Assembly: GCA_942492055.1 (NCBI GenBank)
Contig: CALODP010000007.1
Location: 1-64,000, forward strand
Source: CALODP01 sp942492055
Lineage (GTDB): Bacteria; Bacteroidota; Ignavibacteria; Ignavibacteriales; Melioribacteraceae
Length of the DNA stretch: 64,000 nt
Reading direction: 5' to 3'
The translations under genes were made by a program, and so were the position numbers. Below are positions 1 through 9,505 of the stretch, piece by piece; position 1 is the first letter of the stretch, and each line of letters opens with the position of its first letter. The notes beneath the pieces were generated by a model. It was given only the letters and a program-made list of their open reading frames with translations, was not told where the DNA came from and searched no databases.

Positions 1-1
1 A

Positions 2-337
2 GAGAAACTAACCGAGGAATTGGCTGCGGCAGAGATATCCAATACTCTAAACGCAAAGCTCGAATCTCTCGGGAGACTTGATTTACTTATTATCGATGAA
101 CTCGGATATCTTTCCCTAAGCAAGCAAACAGCTAAACTCTTTTTCCAGTTAGTGGCCAAAAGATATGAAAGGGGATCTATTATTGTTACTTCAAATAAGG
201 CTTTCGAGCAGTGGGGAGAGATTTTCAATGATGATGTTGTGGCTGCAGCTATTTTAGACAGATTGCTCCACCACAGTTATCCGTTTTTTATTAACGGAAA
301 AAGTTTTAGATTAAGAAACATGGTGCATAATAAATAA
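2..337 (+). CDS. istB: IS21-family helper ATPase IstB, C-terminal part
   Basis: The reading frame is open from the window edge, so only the last 111 codons of this transposition helper are present and the real start lies to the left. IstB is the AAA+ ATPase that assists the IstA transposase of IS21 elements. The visible part has the Walker B stretch DLLIIDELGYL, the conserved RYERGSIIVTSNK segment (sensor region) and the ending AAAILDRLLHH, all characteristic of IstB. The P-loop lies outside the window. The terminal repeats of the element follow directly after the stop codon. There is no frameshift in the visible part, so the copy may be intact. Confidence 0.93.
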   Translation, partial: EKLTEELAAAEISNTLNAKLESLGRLDLLIIDELGYLSLSKQTAKLFFQLVAKRYERGSIIVTSNKAFEQWGEIFNDDVVAAAILDRLLHHSYPFFINGKSFRLRNMVHNK

Positions 338-342
338 TTGTA

Positions 343-391
343 CTGGTCAATTTTGTCTGGAATATTGGTCAGTTTTCGGCTGGAATTAACA
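343..391 (+). mobile_element. Right end of an IS21-type element
   Basis: Two imperfect tandem copies of a 21-22 nt unit (343-363 and 365-386) share the pattern TGGTCA-TTTT-CTGGAAT, and the element appears to close with TTAACA at about 391. Several subterminal repeats and a TG...CA terminus are typical of IS21 ends, and istB stops six bases before the first copy. The exact boundary is inferred because the left end is not in the window. Confidence 0.7.
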
Positions 392-392
392 A

Positions 393-460
393 ATATCCAT
401 TTAGTGATTTTTGTTCATGGGAGATAAATTATTTATCTCCGGATACTGATTTATATTCTT
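393..460. repeat. 68-nt dispersed repeat, copy 1, with perfect palindrome
   Basis: This stretch aligns without gaps to 29591-29658, with 14 mismatches in 68 positions. It contains the perfect palindrome GGAGATAAAT-T-ATTTATCTCC at 420-440, which is degenerate in the other copy. It begins right at the inferred IS21 boundary. I see no coding potential in it; it could be the IS target, a mobile cassette border or a transcription stop. Confidence 0.7.
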
Positions 461-585
461 CTTGGAATAACGAGGATTCTTCTGTGTAAGCCAATTGATG
501 TCCTAAATCCTAATTCAACGATGGTGTTGTTGAAATCCGGTCTGTGGTAAACTTTCTTTTCTCTGAAGTTAAATACCGTAGTAAG

Positions 586-614
586 AAAAAAGCCGTTCCT
601 CTCGAAACGGCTTT
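586..614 (-). terminator. Rho-independent terminator of the barrel-protein gene
   Basis: A 9-bp perfect stem (589-597 with 606-614, AAAGCCGTT/AACGGCTTT) with an 8-nt loop lies just after the stop codon of the minus-strand gene and is followed on that strand by a run of T. Confidence 0.88.
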
Positions 615-619
615 GAAAT

Positions 620-1960
620 CTATAAATTGATAGGATAGACGAAAGAAACCCTAGGCTCAATCTTCTTTTGAGGGGAATACTTAATCACGTTATCGTCGGC
701 GTCACGAATCGGCGTGAAGGTCCAGTTATAGACCATCGAAACGATAATGTAAGGCATCGGCTTATAGCCTAACTCGGCGAAAAGATAAGATCTGTCATCC
801 AAAGTAAACAAATCCTTTTCATCCTCGATATTTACCTTATCGTAACCGGCTCTTGCCACATAGGACATTCCCTTCGGAGATACATCCGCTTCCAAATGAA
901 GAATACCGCTATTCGGGTGATCATCCAAACGTTGATAACTACCGATAATATCGAAAGACCCGAGCAATCTTACAAGCAACTCACCGTAGAAGCCGTTTCC
1001 TACCGACTTGAGTCCTTTCAACTGCTGAATCTTACTCGAAACCGTTCCGCTATTCCCGTCGAACTTAAATCGCTCGATCTCGTACATAGCGTTGAAGTAG
1101 GAAGGAAGATACTCATCCCCGTTAAATCTTCTCTCGAACTTGGTTCTGATATCCACAGCTCCCAATCCGTTGAAAGAAAGAATCGCACCGGTTGCAGTAC
1201 CACTTCCGAAACCACCGATAGAGGCATAATCGAAATAGACATCAAGGTTTGCTATCTTCCCTTTCACAATCGGCAAAGAGAGATCAAACCCGAATACCGT
1301 AGTAGCTCCTTCGTCGTTACTCGATTTGAATTTCCCGCTGGTAGGATCAATAGCACCGGCTGTAACACCGGCATATTCATTCACGTCGGCCACAAAAGAG
1401 AGACCAACCTCAAGATTACCAATTACCGGTATCTTCCCGAGATCGCTGAATTGCAAGGGACGAACATACCCACGCAAGCCAAGTACCCCGGCCTGAGCAA
1501 AAGAACCGTAAACGGTCTCGAACCCGAACTGATTGAAATCGACATCGAACTCAAGCCCGATTCTTCTCGCGTCGAAAGAAGGACTGTTGTTATACATATA
1601 CATAATAGATCCGTGCCCGAGAGTAGCGTAATCCAAAGCACCTAAACGCGCGTAGACCGGGTCTTTCTTTTGCCCGTATCGAATATATCTGATTACACTC
1701 ATGTAATCGGAAAACTCGTTGAAGTTCTCCTTGCGCAATTTCCCGTTCGAGTCGAATTCCAGGTTAAGATCCAACCCGACTCCGATGTTTGAGAAAGCGA
1801 ATTCCGGACGAAGATGAAACGCATAATAAGGATTGTCATCGATCCAGGTCATACCAAACCCACCGGCTAACATCCCCTCATCTTGCTTTAAGGAATTGAA
1901 CTGCCCGAAGGATAGTACTGAACAAAAGACCAATAACCACACAGTCATTAGTTTTTTCAT
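620..1960 (-). CDS. Outer-membrane beta-barrel protein of unknown function
   Basis: This 446-residue protein begins with a standard signal peptide (MKKLMTVWLLVFCSVLSFGQ). The remainder consists of short alternating beta-strand segments rich in aromatic and glycine residues (for example DLNLEFDSNG, FGFETVYGSF, RLLGSFDIIGSYQRL) and ends in a hydrophobic strand (RVSFVYPINL), as expected for an outer-membrane barrel. I cannot assign it to a named porin family. It is monocistronic: it has its own terminator downstream, and the upstream PorU-like gene also ends in a hairpin. A role in solute passage or as a surface structure is inference only. Confidence 0.8.
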   Translation of the reverse strand: MKKLMTVWLLVFCSVLSFGQFNSLKQDEGMLAGGFGMTWIDDNPYYAFHLRPEFAFSNIGVGLDLNLEFDSNGKLRKENFNEFSDYMSVIRYIRYGQKKDPVYARLGALDYATLGHGSIMYMYNNSPSFDARRIGLEFDVDFNQFGFETVYGSFAQAGVLGLRGYVRPLQFSDLGKIPVIGNLEVGLSFVADVNEYAGVTAGAIDPTSGKFKSSNDEGATTVFGFDLSLPIVKGKIANLDVYFDYASIGGFGSGTATGAILSFNGLGAVDIRTKFERRFNGDEYLPSYFNAMYEIERFKFDGNSGTVSSKIQQLKGLKSVGNGFYGELLVRLLGSFDIIGSYQRLDDHPNSGILHLEADVSPKGMSYVARAGYDKVNIEDEKDLFTLDDRSYLFAELGYKPMPYIIVSMVYNWTFTPIRDADDNVIKYSPQKKIEPRVSFVYPINL

Positions 1961-2059
1961 GATAATATCCGTTTATGTTATTAAAAATGATTCGAATAAA
2001 ACGGGTGAAGCAAGCATATAATTCCCCTCTAATAGAATTACCTGCTAAAGATAAAGAAA

Positions 2060-2104
2060 TGAAATAAAACGCGCTCATTTATTTTTGCTTAAAAATGAAC
2101 GCGT
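2060..2104 (-). terminator. Terminator after the PorU-like gene
   Basis: The inverted repeat 2070-2080 with 2093-2103 forms an 11-bp stem on the minus strand with one G-U pair, followed by TTTTATTTC. It lies 20 nt past the stop codon of the C25 peptidase gene. Confidence 0.7.
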
Positions 2105-2122
2105 CCTATTCGGGAAGAGTGG

Positions 2123-5100
2123 CTATCGCATTATAGCCAGTTTCTGTGTGGTATGGAAAGTTTTCCCTTCCTTGCGAAGAATAACTTTGTAGAGATAAAC
2201 ACCGTTTGCTATCTCGTCGTTATCCTCATCCTTACAATCCCAGTGAATATGGTTGAAATTAAACTTGAGATCGTCCTGAGTTAACTCTATTTCCCTGATT
2301 AGTCTTCCGGTAATGGTAAAGACCTTAATCTGCATCTCTTCCGGGATCTGAGTCAGGCGGAAAACAAAATCGGTATTCCCAGCGCAAGGATTAGGATAAT
2401 TATAAACATCCAGCGCAAGCAACTGATCGGAAACCACAAACGTTTTCAAATAACCGTTCACATCCTCCAGTCTGCCGTAAATATTCTCTCCGTATACGTG
2501 GAATGTATGTTCCCCTGTTTCCAGAGTCGGTTCATAAATGTAAACTACTTTTCTGTTAATCGTATCGTAAACCACCTCAATAGCATCATGACTAATCTCC
2601 ATTCCGTCCATAAGGAATTTTATAGCAGAAGTATCGGTAACCGGAAACCAGACCGGATACTCAAGCTCAATCTCTATTTTCGGTTTGGCCGAGACATATT
2701 CGTACTCGGAGATTTCTTTTCCGTCGAATGTTACCGCAACCGAAGCGGAAGAAACGGAAGTAGTTGTCGTATCCCTCTCAATAAAGAATGGCAATGTAAT
2801 ATTGTTATTCCCCTCAATAATCTCTTCAACCTTGTTCTCCTTATCTATACTGACAGCGAAGGCAAGATTACCCCACTTGTCTGCTCGATCATACTCATAC
2901 TCAACATGATAAGTCTTTCTCTCTTTTCCGTTGAATGAGAAATCGGAATATTTCGCGAGTGGTCGCTTGGTGTTATCCTCACGAACTAGTTCCACAAGAA
3001 TATCCACACTATCCGCGGAAGTAGAAGATAAATTTTCCACAAAGAAATCGAGTACATTGTTATTCCCCTGCTTTATCGAATCCGACTCGATGGTGACAGT
3101 CTGATAATTCAAGCCGATTTCGGGCAACTCATCAAAACTAACCCCGAATGACTTTAAGATTGGAGAAGGAGAAGTTCCTCCCTGTTTTGTTCTGAGATAA
3201 TTCACGAATTTCAACTTCTTATATTTCCCGTAATCCCCGGAAGAAATATCATAAAGGGAATCGGCTACAGTAATCATCGCAAGTGTATCTGCCCCCTCTT
3301 TCCTTATCCCTATAGGCATAACCGCAATGGAGGCTCCGGCAGGAATATCAGATATTATTTTCAATCGCTTCCATTTCCCCGATGACGCAATCTCCTCGGT
3401 TGTATATGATCCGGTAGTATTTATCATTCTGAATGTCGAATCAACTCTTACAGGTCCCTGTCCGGAAGGATTATATTTTTCCGGAACTGTTCCCGGATTA
3501 GCCCCTTTGTAGCCAATCATAGCCCATGAAGCTCTGAACCCGACATTATCAATATATTGCGACCCATACGATTTAATTTTCTCTTTTAATTCGATATCTG
3601 TTAGTCTTCCTTCGTCGGCAATAGCAAAAACAACAAGATAATCCTCGCTAAGTGTATCCAATAAAGTCTTATATTCCGTCATGACAGGTGCCCCGCCGGA
3701 ATAAGTGTTGTAATTTATATATTTCACAAATTCCATTGTCTCTTTATTGAATATGCCGAGATGGTGTCCCACCTTGAAGTTTTCAGGCACATAGTTAGTG
3801 TCATTTTTGAAAATAAATGCGCTTTGCCCGTCCGAAAAGCCGGCTGAGAATGCCGATAAAATTACCTTGGCCGTATCAAGACAAAGAGAGTTACCTTTCT
3901 TCAATCCGATAGATTTTCCGCTTGCGAAAGAGAGACTATCACAGAGAAGATAATTCATATCTTTCGATTTCACAAAAGACTTAGACAACCCGAAATTCTC
4001 ACTCCCCTCCAACTTGGCTCTGACCCAATACCGCTTGTCATAGTCCAGAGCAGATATATCTAACTCGGTTAACAATGTATCCAGCTGTAATTTCCGCACT
4101 ATCGGTGAAACATACTTATTTGTAGTTCCAATCTCAACAACAAGCTCTTCACTAATTGGGGCCAATAGCGGATTATAGAAACTTATCGCTCCGTCTATCC
4201 CATTGGCCGTTGTAAATGAAAGATTATTCTTCATCGAAGCGGATGCTACGTTCATTTCATAAGTAATCGAATTATCGCTCTCTTCTATCTCATCGATTTC
4301 ATTCAACGAATCGAAATTGATTGCCAGATTATGCAAACCGGCTTTATCCTTTACCGGTACTTTTATCACTATCGAATCGCGATACAACGGAATCTGAATT
4401 CTGAGAGATTTCAGATACTCATTATTCTCATCACTGATTGATACGTTAAAAGAATCTTTCGTAGCAATTCCAAGATTAGCATATCGAATTGTGACTTCAA
4501 CGGAATCTTCCGAATCTATCGGGAATTCCGGAGATGTTGAAATATCAGCAAATTCAATCTTCAAATTCGGTTTTCGCGGAATTGCCAATTCAACAATCGG
4601 ATCTCCGACCAATGAGTTTGTCAAAGTAAATAACTTGTTCACCGAAGATGATCCGTAAGTAGCTAACAAATCTTGCTTCGCTTTAGTTAATGCATCGGAT
4701 ATTGTGTAAATGGAATCAGCTAACAATTTCTTATAGAATAATTTCGGACAAGTAACCGCAGTAGAAGTAAACCCAAGAGAAGCATTCCCGATATAGGCTA
4801 TAGCTTGCCCTCTCTCGGCAACAGTAAATAGCTCCGAGAATGAAGTAATATCAGGCTCCGCTAATCTAGCCGTGGAGCACCCGAAATCAGTAATTAAGGA
4901 AGGCTTTTCCCTTTTGTTATCGAGCTGCTCAGGCTCATTGATAGAATTATCCCAAGTTCTTGTCCCACTGTGACCAATATACGCAATAAACACACCTCCT
5001 TCATCAATCGAGTTTTGGACTGTTTCCAACGAAAAAGGCCCGAAGTTAGTGGTAGGATTTATTGTCTTGTAGAAATGGCTCGCATTTCCTCCTATAGGAT

Positions 5101-7381
5101 AGGAAGTCACATAATTCTCAATAATATATTCATTGGGCACACGAAATTGATCCAATTCTCCCTGACTATCACCGTCGCCACCGGAAAAGAAAAGAAAGGA
5201 TTTATTCCATTTATCATATTTTTGAGATAAATAAGCTTTGTGCTTTTCAAGGTAATGATCAAATTGCTCAACTTCGGTAACAGGTAGTCGCCCAATCATC
5301 ATAACGGGATTATATGTTTGATCATCAAAATTGACAAACCAGTTGTCACTAATCGGCGCCCCGAAAGATGGCACATAATTGACTACATGCGGGAAGTTAC
5401 CGTATCTCTCTTTATTGTGATAATAATCGTAGCAGGCTCCTCCGGCAAGTAAAACATATTTTGGCTTCGTTTGTGTCCATGTCTCATTTGCTTCTTTCAG
5501 AAAATCCTTAATTGTCTCAGGATTAAACAATCCGTAACTATATTCATCATATATATCATTAATATTTACCAAAGTTCCGGTAATATTGTATGAGGATTCT
5601 ATGAAATTGAGATACTCTTCCCCTTTCTCAATAAACTTATCATGGGTTATTATAATATATTCTCCGCTGTTACCGGTAGAGGCAATATTCTTGAAATTCT
5701 TTTTGTAGTAGAAATATGGCTTTTTGATTTTACCATTTTCCAAGAGAATATATCGGTCGCTTTTGGAAACACTATCCTTAAAAGTAAATGAATCCTCTGA
5801 CTTCGCCAGGGTAATTCTTTCAAATGTATCTCCATATTTCCATAATGAATAATTATCAGAAGTAAGCTGAGCTATTTGAATTGAATACGGAGCCTTGGTG
5901 GCAGATAGATAATCAAATTTGAACCGGATAGAATCATTCAATGGATAAAGATATCGGGGATATTCGATTTCAAACCAATCTATGAGACAAACATTCAGAG
6001 TAGCTTGTGTCGGAATGGAATGAAGAGATAATACATTATTCCCATCTTTCAATAGATTTGAATTTGCCGTTCCTTCCAAAACAATCTGTTTGTATTTGTT
6101 CATGTAAGTCGAATCATAGAGCTTAGCGTTATTATTTATTCCTAACGCCAGATGATGCGATTTGTCGTAAGTGTTACAAGCATAATCGGCAACCTTCGCG
6201 AACATCTTGAAAGCTTTGTTCGGAAAGACATTTTTCAGAGATATTGCCTTATCTCTTTTCCCTGTCCATACGAGACCTTCATACCATGTCTGATTTTCAT
6301 TCCATTGCGGAAATTCTTTTCTAACAGGTGAATTAATTACTCCCTCAAAAACTACGTTTCTTTCATATCTTGATAGTTCTGTATAATAATCGAGATTTCT
6401 ATTCGCGTTCTGAATCGAATTATCATCATGAGTCTTAACTCTTAATCCGTCGCTTCCGCCCCAGGTAATCCAGTAAGCTGTAGTGTCTGTATATCTTCCC
6501 AGATACTCATTGAATCGTTCACCTTCTACTGTAGCTTCCCTGTAGTTCCCTTCTCCCATATTTCGGAGCCCTACGAATTCGATAAAGTCATCATCATCGA
6601 ATTGTCCGTCACTTTCTCCGGATAAGAAAATTGGGATTTCCTCCCCTTTACAGAAAAGCTTCACCGATTTAGGAGAAATCGTGCTCGGAGATATACCGTA
6701 AGATTTGAAGTCACTCCCGTAAATACGATATATCGCGTCAGAACCAACCCCGAACTTTATGTAATCATTTGTAGTATTGAACCATTTTGTCTCGCTACTT
6801 CTTTTAGCTACTCTCTTAACTTGCTGAAACTTTCCACCTGTTGCTTTATTACAAACAACATCGGAAAGCACAATTCCTCGTTCCGATAGCACAGGAGTTG
6901 ATTTGAATTTAATATTAACACTGATTTCTGATATTCTTTCCAATCTGTTGAATTTCAGAAGCAAAGGGTAAACTTGCAAATGCAAACACCTATCATTGCC
7001 TATACTCTTTACTCCGAGATTAACAATATTCTTATTCGGATAAGTTTGCAAAACTTTAATAGCACCAAGAAGAGAAGCTTCATCCTTCTTTTCGATATTT
7101 TCCGACTTATAACTAATATTGACCTTAGGAGTTTCGTTTGCCGGAATCGCGATAAAAAGATCAATTGGAGCGAACTCGAGCAATTCCTTATTCGTTTCCC
7201 TCTCAGCTTTGTTATAGTTCTCCCATAGTTTGTAATTCGCAATTATATTTTGCGAATACAACTCAGATTGCGCCACAAAGTTGAGAGAATACTCTTTCCC
7301 TTTCAACTCCTCTTGAATCAGAGTTATTTGAGCGAAAAGAAGATTCGCAAAAAACATCAATAGTAATAATATTCTTTTCAT
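2123..7381 (-). CDS. porU: PorU-like C25 (gingipain-family) peptidase with T9SS sorting domain
   Basis: A giant secreted protein of 1752 residues. It has a signal peptide (residues 1-18), a PorU-type beta-rich N-terminal region, a C25 caspase-like peptidase domain around residues 570-960 with the expected catalytic pair His804 (IGHSGT) and Cys835 (FGCSTA), a CARDB-like repeat near residue 970 (EFPIDSEDSVEVTIRY), further beta-sandwich modules, and a C-terminal FlgD-like/T9SS type A sorting domain in the last 90 residues (YNYPNPCAGNTDF ... IANGVYLYKV). PorU is the sortase of the type IX system: it removes sorting domains and attaches cargo to the cell surface. The protein is much longer than Porphyromonas PorU (about 1160 residues). 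It could instead be a secreted C25 protease that is itself T9SS cargo. It lies 12 nt after a glycosyltransferase gene, probably co-transcribed. Confidence 0.85.
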   Translation of the reverse strand: MKRILLLLMFFANLLFAQITLIQEELKGKEYSLNFVAQSELYSQNIIANYKLWENYNKAERETNKELLEFAPIDLFIAIPANETPKVNISYKSENIEKKDEASLLGAIKVLQTYPNKNIVNLGVKSIGNDRCLHLQVYPLLLKFNRLERISEISVNIKFKSTPVLSERGIVLSDVVCNKATGGKFQQVKRVAKRSSETKWFNTTNDYIKFGVGSDAIYRIYGSDFKSYGISPSTISPKSVKLFCKGEEIPIFLSGESDGQFDDDDFIEFVGLRNMGEGNYREATVEGERFNEYLGRYTDTTAYWITWGGSDGLRVKTHDDNSIQNANRNLDYYTELSRYERNVVFEGVINSPVRKEFPQWNENQTWYEGLVWTGKRDKAISLKNVFPNKAFKMFAKVADYACNTYDKSHHLALGINNNAKLYDSTYMNKYKQIVLEGTANSNLLKDGNNVLSLHSIPTQATLNVCLIDWFEIEYPRYLYPLNDSIRFKFDYLSATKAPYSIQIAQLTSDNYSLWKYGDTFERITLAKSEDSFTFKDSVSKSDRYILLENGKIKKPYFYYKKNFKNIASTGNSGEYIIITHDKFIEKGEEYLNFIESSYNITGTLVNINDIYDEYSYGLFNPETIKDFLKEANETWTQTKPKYVLLAGGACYDYYHNKERYGNFPHVVNYVPSFGAPISDNWFVNFDDQTYNPVMMIGRLPVTEVEQFDHYLEKHKAYLSQKYDKWNKSFLFFSGGDGDSQGELDQFRVPNEYIIENYVTSYPIGGNASHFYKTINPTTNFGPFSLETVQNSIDEGGVFIAYIGHSGTRTWDNSINEPEQLDNKREKPSLITDFGCSTARLAEPDITSFSELFTVAERGQAIAYIGNASLGFTSTAVTCPKLFYKKLLADSIYTISDALTKAKQDLLATYGSSSVNKLFTLTNSLVGDPIVELAIPRKPNLKIEFADISTSPEFPIDSEDSVEVTIRYANLGIATKDSFNVSISDENNEYLKSLRIQIPLYRDSIVIKVPVKDKAGLHNLAINFDSLNEIDEIEESDNSITYEMNVASASMKNNLSFTTANGIDGAISFYNPLLAPISEELVVEIGTTNKYVSPIVRKLQLDTLLTELDISALDYDKRYWVRAKLEGSENFGLSKSFVKSKDMNYLLCDSLSFASGKSIGLKKGNSLCLDTAKVILSAFSAGFSDGQSAFIFKNDTNYVPENFKVGHHLGIFNKETMEFVKYINYNTYSGGAPVMTEYKTLLDTLSEDYLVVFAIADEGRLTDIELKEKIKSYGSQYIDNVGFRASWAMIGYKGANPGTVPEKYNPSGQGPVRVDSTFRMINTTGSYTTEEIASSGKWKRLKIISDIPAGASIAVMPIGIRKEGADTLAMITVADSLYDISSGDYGKYKKLKFVNYLRTKQGGTSPSPILKSFGVSFDELPEIGLNYQTVTIESDSIKQGNNNVLDFFVENLSSTSADSVDILVELVREDNTKRPLAKYSDFSFNGKERKTYHVEYEYDRADKWGNLAFAVSIDKENKVEEIIEGNNNITLPFFIERDTTTTSVSSASVAVTFDGKEISEYEYVSAKPKIEIELEYPVWFPVTDTSAIKFLMDGMEISHDAIEVVYDTINRKVVYIYEPTLETGEHTFHVYGENIYGRLEDVNGYLKTFVVSDQLLALDVYNYPNPCAGNTDFVFRLTQIPEEMQIKVFTITGRLIREIELTQDDLKFNFNHIHWDCKDEDNDEIANGVYLYKVILRKEGKTFHTTQKLAIMR

Positions 7382-7393
7382 AAAGCCCCTGTA

Positions 7394-8500
7394 TTACGAT
7401 TTTTCCAATATTCTATTGAACAGAGCGATATAATCACTCGTTATCCTTTCCCAATTGTATTTATTTTTAATTCTACTTCTACTCTTAGCCCGAAATTCGA
7501 GAACATGCTCTTCTTCCTTTTCTCCTCGTTCTATCATTTTCCTCAAACATCCGGCCCTTTTTTCAAATAGAAGACCATATTCCCCTTCTTGAAGAACTTC
7601 TCTGTTGAAGACAACATCAAGAGACATTATAAAACAGCCACATCCAAGCGCCTGCAACAAAGTAGGATTTGTTCCTCCGAACTCGTGCCCATGTATGTAA
7701 GCAAATGAATTACAGTAAAGTTCATTTAATATATTTCTGTCTGTAATATAACCGGGAAATAAGACTCTCGGATTATTGAGGTTCTTTAATTTTTCCGCAT
7801 ATGTATCTTTGTATGGAACGTCACCAACCACAACTAACTTCTTTTGTGAAGGTGAAGACAAAAATTCATCAATAATAAAATCGGCATTGTTATCTGGAAT
7901 CAGCCTTCCAACAACAAGATAATATTCATTCTTTTTCAGCCCAACCTGAGTAATCATTTCTTCCGATTTACTCTCCACAATATCTGCTCCGTAAGATATT
8001 GTTTCCGATTCCACCGCAAATTTTGAGCTATATATTTCAGACATTGCTTTGGAATCAGTAATAAAATATTGATAAAAGAATGGAGCTATTTTTGCCGCAA
8101 ACTTATAATAAAGACTTCCAATTCCTTTCCATTTAGGTCTTTCCCATTCCAGACCATCAACATTTAGGACTGCATTTTTCCCGAAAATCCGAGGGAATAT
8201 TCCCCATGGACCGTTTGCGACATTTACCACCAAAACAATATCGTAATCCGACAGTGCTGCATTGAATAGCGCAAAAAAGGAATGAATTGGTTGAGCTAAA
8301 AATTTATTCTTTATTGTCGGAATATATTTTAACTTAATTCCGTTCACTTCAGTTGGTCTGTTTGAAAAGTAGTTTTTCCAACAGTATATTGTTACATCAA
8401 TTCCTTTGGCAATAAGTCTTTCGCTAAGTTCTTTCGCGAAAGTTTCATAGCCTCCGTAAACATATGGGTATCCGTGAGTACCGATAATGGCAATCTTCAT
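7394..8500 (-). CDS. Glycosyltransferase family 4 with DUF1972 N-terminal domain
   Basis: The 368-residue protein starts MKIAIIGTHGYPYVYGGYETF, the signature of the DUF1972 domain of GT4 enzymes such as rhamnosyltransferases of capsule loci. The C-terminal Rossmann half has YLVVGRLIPDNNADFII and HGHEFGGTNPTLLQALG, matching the nucleotide-sugar site with its conserved glutamate. It would transfer a sugar to a lipid-linked or surface glycan at the cytoplasmic membrane; the acceptor cannot be read from the sequence. It lies 12 nt before the PorU-like gene and is divergent from the GT2 gene at 8622, with 121 AT-rich bases between for both promoters. Confidence 0.9.
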   Translation of the reverse strand: MKIAIIGTHGYPYVYGGYETFAKELSERLIAKGIDVTIYCWKNYFSNRPTEVNGIKLKYIPTIKNKFLAQPIHSFFALFNAALSDYDIVLVVNVANGPWGIFPRIFGKNAVLNVDGLEWERPKWKGIGSLYYKFAAKIAPFFYQYFITDSKAMSEIYSSKFAVESETISYGADIVESKSEEMITQVGLKKNEYYLVVGRLIPDNNADFIIDEFLSSPSQKKLVVVGDVPYKDTYAEKLKNLNNPRVLFPGYITDRNILNELYCNSFAYIHGHEFGGTNPTLLQALGCGCFIMSLDVVFNREVLQEGEYGLLFEKRAGCLRKMIERGEKEEEHVLEFRAKSRSRIKNKYNWERITSDYIALFNRILEKS

Positions 8501-8621
8501 AAAAATTCATCCGAATGGAAATACTATCAAAAATTATAGGTATTTTTCGATTTAAATATAACACACAATTGTAAAGCAATCAAAAATTGAATTATATTAC
8601 TTAGAAAAAAGTTTACTCCAA

Positions 8622-9503
8622 ATGGACACCACCGAATCAAATATCGAAACGACAATACTAATGCCGGTGCATAATGGTTTACCTTATGTAAAGGAGACTA
8701 TCAATTCAATTCTTGATCAGACATATAAGAAATTCGAATTCCTAATTATTGACGATGGCTCTACTGACGGAACAATAGAATATTTAGAATCATTGGATGA
8801 CAGCCGAATCAGATTATATAAAAGGAATCATTCGGGAATAATTGCTTCTTTTAATTTCGGACTGAGTAAAGTAACAACTAAGTATACCGTAAGAATTGAC
8901 GCTGACGATTTCTATCTTCCCGATAAGTTGCAAAAGCAGATTTATTATATGGAAGCTAATCCGCATATCGGACTCTCAGGAAGCGGTATAAGATATCTTT
9001 CCGAAAATAGTAATATTACTTCTTGGGCGATTATTCCCCCTGTAGATCATAACGAAATTGTCGGAAACCTTTTTCGCAAAACCACATCATTATTTCAACC
9101 GGCTATTATTTTCAGAACGGAGCTCGTTAAGCAATTAGGTGGGCAGAGAGACGATATTTTCCCGGAAGACATTGATATGTTTTTCAGATTAAGCAGCTTA
9201 ACAACTTTCGGAAATATACCGGAGGTATTGATGCACAAAAGGCTACACAACAGTTACTCGGAAATTCATTTCGAAAAATTAATCAATAGTTATAATGATT
9301 TGATTGCCTTGTATTCCAAAAAATTCGGACGTACTGTTCCGAAACCAAATAGCAAACTTGACATGATTTCGATGAAGGCCTATAAGAAAGGATTAAACGG
9401 GCATTTGAATAACAATAGAATTCTAGGTTTCTTTTTCTTGGGAATTGCTTCTTTAATTTCTCCTAAAAAACTGCATGTAGCGATCAAGAAGCTTATAAAA
9501 TAG
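8622..9503 (+). CDS. Glycosyltransferase family 2
   Basis: This 293-residue enzyme has the GT-A hallmarks: TILMPVHNGLPYVKETINSIL at the start, LIIDDGSTDGT around residue 45, and the metal-binding DXD motif as DADD at residues 93-96. A short hydrophobic segment near the C-terminus (FFFLGIASLI) may contact the membrane. It is the only plus-strand gene in this polysaccharide block and its stop nearly touches that of the convergent GT2 at 9506. The start ATG has no clear Shine-Dalgarno. The donor and acceptor are unknown. Confidence 0.92.
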   Translation: MDTTESNIETTILMPVHNGLPYVKETINSILDQTYKKFEFLIIDDGSTDGTIEYLESLDDSRIRLYKRNHSGIIASFNFGLSKVTTKYTVRIDADDFYLPDKLQKQIYYMEANPHIGLSGSGIRYLSENSNITSWAIIPPVDHNEIVGNLFRKTTSLFQPAIIFRTELVKQLGGQRDDIFPEDIDMFFRLSSLTTFGNIPEVLMHKRLHNSYSEIHFEKLINSYNDLIALYSKKFGRTVPKPNSKLDMISMKAYKKGLNGHLNNNRILGFFFLGIASLISPKKLHVAIKKLIK

Positions 9504-9505
9504 AT

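Noticed and set aside
451..660. 69-codon minus-strand frame that ends in the 68-nt repeat
   Set aside because: It starts inside the barrel-protein gene in another frame and runs through that gene's terminator hairpin, so it is very unlikely to be translated.
896..1645. Long plus-strand open frame of 249 codons
   Set aside because: It lies antisense to the barrel-protein gene, which has a signal peptide, a terminator and coherent strand pattern. The antisense product has no ordinary protein features.
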